Below are positions 58,053 through 64,000 of a stretch of 64,000 nt of DNA, one piece after another (position 1 is the stretch's first letter; the number at the start of each line of letters is the position of its first letter). The stretch spans positions 16,264 to 80,263 of the forward strand of contig NZ_NIJF01000078.1 in assembly GCF_003316765.1 (NCBI RefSeq), written 5' to 3'. Below the pieces are notes generated by a model. That model was not told the origin of the DNA. It searched no databases and worked only from the letters and a program-made list of their open reading frames with translations. The position numbers and the translations under genes are program-made. This DNA is from Bacillus sp. P14.5. GTDB lineage: Bacteria; Bacillota; Bacilli; Bacillales; Bacillaceae_B.

Positions 58053-58076
58053 CTATGATGGAATAAACCATCATAG
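58053..58076 (+). promoter_or_regulatory. perfect 9-6-9 inverted repeat at the ribosome binding site of the small peptide
   Basis: CTATGATGG, loop AATAAA, CCATCATAG. Its right arm abuts the AGGAGG site of the peptide at 58089. It may be an operator or a hairpin that affects translation. Confidence 0.5.
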
Positions 58077-58088
58077 GAGGAACTCAAA

Positions 58089-58169
58089 ATGCTTTGGAAT
58101 ATTGCTGTCTGCATTTTATTTGTGGCGATCATTGGAGTCTGTAATATCTTATTGCTCAAGAAACATTAG
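58089..58169 (+). CDS. possible 26-residue membrane peptide
   Basis: The ORF starts MLWNIAVCILFVAIIGVCN and ends LLLKKH: one hydrophobic helix with a short basic C-terminus. AGGAGG lies 8 bases before the ATG, and a perfect inverted repeat precedes that. Its size and layout resemble small bacterial membrane peptides and type I toxin peptides, but no antisense RNA or family match is established. No clear terminator follows. Confidence 0.45.
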   Translation: MLWNIAVCILFVAIIGVCNILLLKKH

Positions 58170-58173
58170 AAGA

Positions 58174-58914
58174 TTAATGTTCATATATCATTTTTCTTGT
58201 CATTCCTCCATCGATCACCAGATTCTCGCCAATGATAAAATTATTTTCCTCATGGCATAAAAACAGGCAGGCTCTTGCCACATCGTCAGGTGTACCTACC
58301 CGGTTAGAAGGATGCTGAAAATGATCTTTTTCCCTAAGGCTATCGTAATCACCCGTTTCAATCCAGCCTGGACTGATACTGTTCACCCTTATATTATACT
58401 CACTGAGCGTCATTGCCAGAGAATGGGTCAATGAGACAATACCGCCTTTACTTGCAGAATATGCCTCAGTATGAGGCTCAGACATCGCTGCCCGTGTCGA
58501 GGCCATATTAATTATGCTTCCTCCAAATTCCTTCATCAGAGGGGCAGCTTCCTTGGAAAGATAGAAGACACTGCTTAGGTTGGTTGAAATCACTTCGTCC
58601 CAATCTTTTTCTTCCATTTCCCAAAAATTTTTGAACTTGGAGATCCCAGCATTATTAATCAAGACGTCCACTTTGGAGTAACTGTTTTCTACATCAGTGA
58701 ACAACTTTTTAACTTCTGCATAATTACCTACGTTGCACTTCTTAAAGATGACAGATTTCCCTTCACCTTTAAGTTCCATGGAAATTCGAGTGCCCTCGTC
58801 TTCCTCTTTATCTACAAGAATCACAGTATAGCCCTCCCGGCTGAACCTTTTGACAATAGCTTTTCCTATACCGTTCGCCCCGCCTGTTATAATGGCTACT
58901 TTATTTTCCCTCAT
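58174..58914 (-). CDS. short-chain dehydrogenase/reductase
   Basis: 246 residues, classical SDR. Cofactor motif TGGANGIGKAIV, NNAG, catalytic Ser in NMASTRAAM, YSASK (Tyr-x-x-x-Lys), and ISPGW. Asp near the end of the second strand (LVDKEED) suggests NAD preference. The substrate cannot be inferred. It is convergent with the 26-residue peptide ORF and has AAAGGAGGC before the ATG. Confidence 0.88.
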   Translation of the reverse strand: MRENKVAIITGGANGIGKAIVKRFSREGYTVILVDKEEDEGTRISMELKGEGKSVIFKKCNVGNYAEVKKLFTDVENSYSKVDVLINNAGISKFKNFWEMEEKDWDEVISTNLSSVFYLSKEAAPLMKEFGGSIINMASTRAAMSEPHTEAYSASKGGIVSLTHSLAMTLSEYNIRVNSISPGWIETGDYDSLREKDHFQHPSNRVGTPDDVARACLFLCHEENNFIIGENLVIDGGMTRKMIYEH

Positions 58915-59045
58915 TCATATGCCTCCTTTTAAAGTAATCTTTCCAAATACATTCCCAGCTAAACTTTGCTGCTCTTTATATGAAGTGCCATACTTCCCTT
59001 TAGCTCCTGGTAATGAAGAAGGGAAGCTATAAAAAAAGCCATACA

Positions 59046-59180
59046 GACAAAAGAACAAAAGCGCACTCGTCTCGGTCAGCCCCGGCAGGAAAATGTTCCA
59101 AAAAGAAAAAAAGCGGTCTTTCCTTTTATTCTCTTTGGGTTATTCTACCCGAGCATTCAGGCGCTGAAGCTGGACGTGGC
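59046..59180 (+). repeat. diverged copy of the AAGCGGAAGCGCC repeat
   Basis: CAAAAGCGCACTCG at the left, CAGCCCCGGCAGGAAAATGTTCC and AAAGCGGTCTTTCC in the middle, GGCGCTGAAGCTGGACG at the right: the whole unit of the tandem element at 63.6-64 kb, with substitutions. Confidence 0.65.
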
Positions 59181-59232
59181 TAGCAAAGTTAAAAGTTGTT
59201 CACAAAGATGAATTTTATCATTTCCTAAGCAA

Positions 59233-59263
59233 TAAAAAAGTCTGCCAGATGACGGCAGACTCA
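59233..59263 (-). terminator. terminator overlapping the 64-residue protein stop
   Basis: AGTCTGCC/GGCAGACT stem, six T on the minus strand. Confidence 0.78.
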
Positions 59264-59455
59264 GCTTCGCGGCTTATCCATATATGTATAAATGATGTCG
59301 CCCCCCTGCTGGGCAATTCCGCGAAAAAATTTAAAATCATTTTGTGTAATCAAGACATTCCTGAATTGGAGGAAATCAGACTTACTAACCCTGTATTCAT
59401 CAATCCCTTTGTTTCTTAATTCATCAAGAACCGCTGCTATTTCCTGCTCTTCCAT
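59261..59455 (-). CDS. small protein, unknown function
   Basis: 64 residues from the ATG at 59455 with GGGG 6 bases upstream. It begins MEEQEIAAVLDELRNKGIDEYRV and ends FRGIAQQGGDIIYTYMDKPRS, suggesting helix-beta architecture. No family assigned. Own terminator; diverges from ykvS. Confidence 0.65.
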   Translation of the reverse strand: MEEQEIAAVLDELRNKGIDEYRVSKSDFLQFRNVLITQNDFKFFRGIAQQGGDIIYTYMDKPRS

Positions 59456-59719
59456 ATGATTCCCCTTTCTGACATCCATCCGCTTTGCGGGCTGCCTTTT
59501 TTAGAGTGTAATGGATTTTCCTATAATAGTTTAGCACGCTGTTCAAGTTCTGCCTATTATATAATTCTTTCATCTCCTTATAGCTAAGCGGTCAAAGAAA
59601 TAATTCTAATATTAACAGACTATTATAATAATATTATGATAAAGTTCTTTACCTTTTGGCTATTTTGAGGCAAACTGTAATTAATTGTTTCTGAAACTTT
59701 TGACAAAGGAGAGAGATTA

Positions 59720-59899
59720 GTGAAGAAAGCAGAAGTGGGTAACCTGATTGAATTTAAAGATGGCCTAAAAGGGATCGTTGAGAAAGTTAATGAAAACTCC
59801 GTCATTGTCGATCTGACTTTCATGGAAAATTTCCGCGACCTTGAACTTGAAGAAAAAACTGTGGTTAATCATAAAAATTATAAAATCATTGAAGCATAG
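59720..59899 (+). CDS. ykvS: YkvS-like protein (DUF2187)
   Basis: 59 residues from GTG, 6 bases after AAAGGAGAG. A small beta-barrel (KOW/SH3-like): VGNLIEFKDGLKGIVEKVNE, NSVIVDLTFM, VVNHKNYKII. The function is unknown. In B. subtilis ykvS is near ykvI and clpE, as here, which supports the name. Confidence 0.82.
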   Translation: MKKAEVGNLIEFKDGLKGIVEKVNENSVIVDLTFMENFRDLELEEKTVVNHKNYKIIEA

Positions 59900-59910
59900 T
59901 GTATAGAAAT

Positions 59911-59946
59911 GCCTGGTATACTTCAAAGATATACCAGGCTGTATTT
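59911..59946 (+). terminator. hairpin after ykvS
   Basis: GCCTGGTATA/TATACCAGGC stem with 9-base loop; the T-run is poor (TGTATTT). Confidence 0.6.
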
Positions 59947-59950
59947 GCCG

Positions 59951-59999
59951 GATCTCGTTCTTTTCAGTAACGAGATCCCCGAAAAGAACGATTTTATTT
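59951..59999. promoter_or_regulatory. overlapping alternative hairpins
   Basis: GATCTCGTT/AACGAGATC (59951-59977) and CGTTCTTTTC/GAAAAGAACG (59956-59990) share bases and exclude each other; the second is followed by ATTTTATTT. The arrangement is like an antiterminator/terminator pair, yet no gene follows on the plus strand. Confidence 0.35.
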
Positions 60000-60025
60000 C
60001 CCTTAACTCAGGGAGGTTCCTCTTC

Positions 60026-60151
60026 CTATTTCTTTTCCTTTGAAATGCTCGCGCCTTCCAACTCCTTGAACGACTCCACTTTTCCATGCGGATGCTGATC
60101 CTGCTTCCTTACATTCCACTGTCTTTCCTTTTCATGTTTTGATTTCGTCAT
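60026..60151 (-). CDS. small basic hydrophilic protein
   Basis: 41 residues from the ATG at 60151 with AAGGAGG 8 bases upstream (a longer frame has no site). It is very hydrophilic: MTKSKHEKERQWNVRKQDQ followed by HPHGKVESFKELEG. Such short, charged proteins in Bacillus are sometimes spore-associated, but no family is claimed. It is 64 bases after ykvI. Confidence 0.55.
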   Translation of the reverse strand: MTKSKHEKERQWNVRKQDQHPHGKVESFKELEGASISKEKK

Positions 60152-60215
60152 ATGAGTTTCCTCCTTTTTCATTCTCTCTTTAGAGTGGCCTTTACACCAA
60201 AGGTTCATGCAAATA

Positions 60216-61256
60216 CTATAATTTATCTCCTGAAGGCTTCATCCATAACAGGATAATGAACAGCAGGCTTAAATAGCCGAAAAGCGGATATAGATAAGAT
60301 AGAAGCTGACTGTATTCAAAAAAGCTGAGAAGATAGATGATGACAAAAATAATGAGAGTGATGAAAATCCTTCTTCCGTCCCAATAATTAGCCATCTGCT
60401 GTTCCAAACCAAATACCCCGCCGATTATAGAGGTGAATATCTCGCCAAATATAATAAAAATATAGATGCCGTACAAGCTTCCTGCCATGCTTTTCATCAC
60501 TATGGCCATCGGAATTTCGTAGGAAGTTACATCCGGTATCATAATGAGAGTAAAATGGCTAGATATCAATATGATCGTTAACAGTATCCCTCCTAGAATC
60601 CCTCCATACTTTACCGTTTTGATATCCTTCACTTGTGCTGCCACAGGTACCAGGACTGCCTGAGCCATGGCAAGGTTGAATGCAGCATAAGAAAACGGGC
60701 TTATGACCGCTTTCCAGCCATCATCCGCGTGCGGAATCTTTAATAATGACTCAATGAAATCAGGCTCAAAGATATTTGCCAGCATGATGGAAATATTAAA
60801 AATGATCATAATCGGCACTACGAGGGTATTGACCGCAAATAACCCTTTCATTCCAATCATCATAACGATGAAGCCCAGAAAGATTGACAGCAGCACCCCT
60901 GTTTGTTTATTCATTTCAAGCTGCTCCTCGAAAACCGCACCCGCTCCAGACAACATGACAGCTGTTACGCCAAGCAGCATGAGCATCATCAGGATGTTCA
61001 TAAATTTCGAAAACCATTTCCCGAACAGATACTCATTAAATTCTTCATAAGATTTAGCTTTGATTTGGTGCGCCTTCACCATGATTTTTGCTCCGAGAAA
61101 GATAAATAAATAACCACTGATTAAGATGCCGACCAATCCAATAAAGCCGAAACGTGTAAAAAACTCGACAATTTCCCTTCCAGTAGCAAAGCCTGCCCCT
61201 ATAATTGTCCCTACATATACGGCGGCCAATTGAAATATACCGCTCCATCTCTTCAT
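60216..61256 (-). CDS. ykvI: YkvI-family membrane protein (putative transporter)
   Basis: 346 residues and about ten membrane helices. The first helix carries YVGTIIGAGFATGREIVEFF, a broken-helix glycine motif of amino acid/sodium symporter-like (LeuT-fold) proteins. No substrate is known. Neighbourhood with ykvS and clpE matches B. subtilis. Confidence 0.85.
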   Translation of the reverse strand: MKRWSGIFQLAAVYVGTIIGAGFATGREIVEFFTRFGFIGLVGILISGYLFIFLGAKIMVKAHQIKAKSYEEFNEYLFGKWFSKFMNILMMLMLLGVTAVMLSGAGAVFEEQLEMNKQTGVLLSIFLGFIVMMIGMKGLFAVNTLVVPIMIIFNISIMLANIFEPDFIESLLKIPHADDGWKAVISPFSYAAFNLAMAQAVLVPVAAQVKDIKTVKYGGILGGILLTIILISSHFTLIMIPDVTSYEIPMAIVMKSMAGSLYGIYIFIIFGEIFTSIIGGVFGLEQQMANYWDGRRIFITLIIFVIIYLLSFFEYSQLLSYLYPLFGYLSLLFIILLWMKPSGDKL

Positions 61257-61408
61257 CTATCACACCCCACATTAACTTGCTGCACTTTTTGAATCCTTGT
61301 ACAGATTAAAATTCCAACCTGCAGCCGCTATTTAACCTTATGTACAAGCAGGTGGATTAAGAAGTACAAATCCCACACTCAAAGGAGATAATTTCCAAAG
61401 CAAAAATC

Positions 61409-61437
61409 TTGAAAGTCAAAATTAGTCAAAGTATAAT
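61409..61437 (+). promoter_or_regulatory. clpE promoter (sigma-A)
   Basis: TTGAAA, 17-base spacer, perfect TATAAT. The spacer is almost filled by the CtsR site. Confidence 0.8.
61414..61430 (+). promoter_or_regulatory. CtsR operator 1
   Basis: Tandem heptads AGTCAAA-ATT-AGTCAAA, one base (first A) from the CtsR consensus RGTCAAANNNRGTCAAA being perfect; it lies between -35 and -10 and would block polymerase. Confidence 0.85.
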
Positions 61438-61445
61438 TTATGTAA

Positions 61446-61462
61446 GGTCAGTAATGATCAAA
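61446..61462 (+). promoter_or_regulatory. CtsR operator 2 (degenerate)
   Basis: GGTCAGT-AAT-GATCAAA, downstream of the -10. Two boxes agree with multi-site CtsR control of B. subtilis clpE. Confidence 0.6.
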
Positions 61463-61540
61463 CATTTTAAAAGACTCATCCTTGTTTATATAGATACACT
61501 CAGAAAGCCCATCAAGATATTTTAAAAGGAGGAACCCTTA

Positions 61541-63640
61541 ATGATTTGTCAAAATTGCAATGAAAAAACAGCAAAAGTAAATCTTCAGTTTAATATCAAT
61601 GGTCGCAAAAAGTCTTTATTTCTCTGTCAAGAGTGCTACTCCCAGGAGAAAGAATTGATTAATACCGGCCATAATCCTTTCCAGAATTTTTCCGGAAGCC
61701 AAGGGTCAGCTGGTAATCAACAGGGGGCACCTCAGCCTGCCGCTCAAAAGAAAAGGCAAGAGGAAACCTTCTTGGACCAATATGGAAGAAATTTAACCCA
61801 CCTCGCCAAAGCAGACCTTATCGACCCGGTGATAGGGCGTAATGATGAATTGGAAAGAATGATAGAGGTCTTGAACCGCCGAAATAAAAATAATCCTGTA
61901 CTAATAGGTGAACCTGGTGTTGGGAAAACAGCTATAGCTGAAGGACTGGCTATCAGGATTGCGGAGGGACATGTTCCCTCAAAATTACTTAATAAGGAAG
62001 TCATCCTCCTTGACGTTGCTTCTTTAGTGGCTAACACAGGAATCCGCGGCCAGTTTGAGGAGCGGATAAAAGCTCTTATCGAAGAACTCCAAACCCGTAA
62101 AAATATTCTGTTGTTCATAGATGAAATCCATTTGATTGTAGGCGCAGGATCTGCTGAAGGAAGTATGGACGCAGGAAATATCCTTAAGCCTGCTCTAGCA
62201 CGTGGAGAGTTACAATTAATAGGGGCAACAACTCTGAAGGAATACAGGCAAATTGAAAAGGATGCAGCATTAGAAAGACGATTCCAGCCGATTCACGTAA
62301 AAGAACCTTCTGAAGAAGCGGCAATCAAAATCCTTAAGGGCCTTCAAAAGAAATACGAAGATTTTCATGAAGTGAAATATAGTGATGAAGCCATCGAGAG
62401 CTGTGTCATCCTCTCGAAACGGTACATCCAGGACCGCTTCTTGCCTGACAAAGCAATTGACCTTCTCGATGAAGCCGGTTCACATGAAAACCTTCGTCAG
62501 GGAAAAAAGGATAGAAATGACGTCCTCGGCAGACTATCACAAATAGCAGTAGAAAAAGAGAATGCACTCTCAAATGAAAACTATGAGCTTGCAGCCAAGT
62601 TAAGAGATGAAGAAATTGAATTGGAAGAGGCTTTACAGTCACAGGACGAGAAAGAACATTCTGTGGTAAACGCTGAGCTGATTCAAGAATTAATTGAAAA
62701 GAAAACCGGGATTCCAGTCGGCAAGCTCCAAGAAGATGAACAGCAAAAAATGAAAGAACTACAAATGCATCTTAGCAATCAGGTCATAGGGCAAGAGGAA
62801 GCTGTTAAAACGGTATCCAAAGCCATCAGGAGAAGCAGAGCCGGACTCAAGAACAAAAACCGTCCAATTGGGTCATTCCTGTTCATCGGCCCTACCGGCG
62901 TTGGTAAAACTGAATTATCCAAAACGCTTGCCAAGGAGCTGTTTGGTACTTCTGATAGTATGATCAGACTGGATATGAGTGAATATATGGAGAAACACAG
63001 TATTTCCAAGCTGATTGGTTCTCCTCCCGGCTATGTAGGACATGAAGAAGCCGGCCAGCTTTCAGAGAAGGTGCGCAGAAATCCTTACAGCATCATACTG
63101 CTCGATGAAATTGAAAAAGCACATCCTGATGTCCAGCACATGTTCCTGCAGATTCTTGAAGATGGACGATTGACAGACAGCCAAGGCAGAACTGTCAGTT
63201 TCAAGGATGCTGTCATCATCATGACAAGTAATGCTGGTGTCGGAATCAAAGAGAAACACGTCGGTTTTACCAGCCACACAATGAAGGAAACTTCTATTCT
63301 GGACAATCTTAAGGATTATTTCAAGCCGGAGTTCCTTAATCGATTTGATAATATAGTGGAATTCAATTCATTGAATACTGATGATCTAAAGAAAATCGTT
63401 GATATTCTATTGAATGAACTTTACTCTGTACTTGAAGAACAGGACATTACTTTAACCGTTACCGACGAAGCCAAAGAAAAGCTGGTGGAGGATGGTTATC
63501 ATCCGGACTTCGGGGCACGCCCCCTGCGCCGAATCATACAAGAGAAGCTTGAAGACACCATTGCAGACTTTATTCTGGATCACCCTGATAAAAAACAAAT
63601 GACTGCAGTCTTGGAACAAGGAGAAATTATTGTCAGGTAA
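61541..63640 (+). CDS. clpE: ATP-dependent Clp protease ATP-binding subunit ClpE
   Basis: 699 residues, the same length as B. subtilis ClpE. An N-terminal four-cysteine zinc finger (CQNC ... CQEC, 3-35) is followed by AAA domain 1 (about 95-320; Walker [16 protein letters not shown]), a middle region with a UVR motif ([19 protein letters not shown], about 348-366), and AAA domain 2 (about 420-640; [19 protein letters not shown]) plus the C-terminal D2-small domain ([10 protein letters not shown]). It unfolds damaged proteins for ClpP under heat stress. Control is by CtsR through the sites just upstream. AAAGGAGG precedes the ATG. Confidence 0.96.
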   Translation: MICQNCNEKTAKVNLQFNINGRKKSLFLCQECYSQEKELINTGHNPFQNFSGSQGSAGNQQGAPQPAAQKKRQEETFLDQYGRNLTHLAKADLIDPVIGRNDELERMIEVLNRRNKNNPVLIGEPGVGKTAIAEGLAIRIAEGHVPSKLLNKEVILLDVASLVANTGIRGQFEERIKALIEELQTRKNILLFIDEIHLIVGAGSAEGSMDAGNILKPALARGELQLIGATTLKEYRQIEKDAALERRFQPIHVKEPSEEAAIKILKGLQKKYEDFHEVKYSDEAIESCVILSKRYIQDRFLPDKAIDLLDEAGSHENLRQGKKDRNDVLGRLSQIAVEKENALSNENYELAAKLRDEEIELEEALQSQDEKEHSVVNAELIQELIEKKTGIPVGKLQEDEQQKMKELQMHLSNQVIGQEEAVKTVSKAIRRSRAGLKNKNRPIGSFLFIGPTGVGKTELSKTLAKELFGTSDSMIRLDMSEYMEKHSISKLIGSPPGYVGHEEAGQLSEKVRRNPYSIILLDEIEKAHPDVQHMFLQILEDGRLTDSQGRTVSFKDAVIIMTSNAGVGIKEKHVGFTSHTMKETSILDNLKDYFKPEFLNRFDNIVEFNSLNTDDLKKIVDILLNELYSVLEEQDITLTVTDEAKEKLVEDGYHPDFGARPLRRIIQEKLEDTIADFILDHPDKKQMTAVLEQGEIIVR

Positions 63641-63642
63641 GC

Positions 63643-64000
63643 ACAAAAGCGGAAGCGCCTTGAACAGCCCCGACAGGTAAATGTTCCGGAGCGAAAAAAG
63701 GCGCTCTTCCTTTTTATTCGCTTCGGGTTATTTGACCCCGAGGGGCTAGGCGCTGCAGCTGGACGATACAAAAGCGGAAGCGCCTTGAACAGCCCCGACA
63801 GGCAAATGTTCCGGAGCGAAAAAAAGGCGCTCTTCCTTTTATTCGCTTCGGGTTATTTAATCCGAGGGGCTAAGTCCGTTCCGGTTGGTGCGTACCCTCG
63901 GGCGCTGCAGCTGGACGAAACAAAAGCGGAATCTGCCGGCTCGACTCCGATAGGCAATTGTTCCGAAGTGTCCCAATGGGTACGGATCCTCGCCAGCTGC
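63643..64000 (+). repeat. tandem AAGCGGAAGCGCC repeat, three units (last cut by the window)
   Basis: Units start at about 63645, 63771 and 63920. Each begins CAAAAGCGGAAGCGCCTTGA, has CCGACAGGTAAATGTTCCGG and a GGCGC...GCGC-type long imperfect fold, and ends CGCTGCAGCTGGACGA. The second contains an extra GTTCCGGTTGGTGCGTACCC segment. They follow clpE and may serve as its terminator region. Confidence 0.75.

Overview
The window comes from a low-GC, spore-former-type Bacillota genome of the family Bacillaceae (Bacillus sensu lato). Most genes have clear B. subtilis namesakes, and their order follows the B. subtilis clpE-ykv-pts-ykw-patA-kre-yku-ktrC-rnjA-ykr-pdh region read backwards. Strong GGAGG-type ribosome binding sites, GTG/TTG starts and hairpin plus T-run terminators fit the same group. 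There are no rRNA or tRNA genes, prophages, intact IS transposases or CRISPR arrays.

Layout. 1-7.3 kb: a lipoprotein polysaccharide deacetylase, two small envelope proteins and the pdhABCD operon (minus strand). 7.8-14 kb: ykyA, def, ykrA, a 30-codon ORF, rpoY-rnjA and ktrC. 14-20.4 kb: a YthAB-like bd oxidase and a heterodimeric ABC exporter. 20.5-27.2 kb: ykuV, ykuU, mscS (ykuT), dapL, dapH, ccpC and a TauE-family permease. 27.5-36.2 kb: an MFS exporter, c-di-AMP receptor DarB, a zinc-ribbon protein, ykuJ, an MBL hydrolase, a glutaredoxin, small membrane/exported proteins, the EAL protein ykuI and fadH. 36.6-41.7 kb: ppk, ppx and kre. 42.5-46.4 kb: cheV, corA and patA, enclosed by an approximately 320-bp inverted repeat. 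47-50.8 kb: ykwC and ptsHI. 52-57.5 kb: FetAB-like ABC exporter and a MoxR/DUF58/DUF4129 operon. 57.5-63.6 kb: PilZ protein, a 26-residue membrane peptide, an SDR, ykvS, ykvI and CtsR-controlled clpE.

Shared themes: DapH, PatA and DapL form the three acetyl-branch steps of diaminopimelate synthesis. KtrC, DarB, MscS and CorA concern ion and osmotic homeostasis. PtsHI and PDH carry sugar carbon to acetyl-CoA. Ppk and Ppx make and degrade polyphosphate.

Two general observations stand out. Five genes (cydB-like, ykuI, ppk, ykwC, ptsI) are broken by six single-base shortages, every one in a homopolymer of 5-7 bases; adding one base restores each gene to the usual family length, which points to sequence error rather than decay. 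Second, the long intergenic gaps are filled with several families of dispersed non-coding repeats: an approximately 120-bp GC-rich element, an approximately 170-bp hairpin-ended element, composites of the two, an approximately 320-bp element present as an inverted pair, an element near 63.6-64 kb in tandem, and two arrays of short hairpins with about 50-60 bp spacing flanking ptsHI. No wholly new protein system was identified; the repeats and two tiny ORFs are the least explained content.
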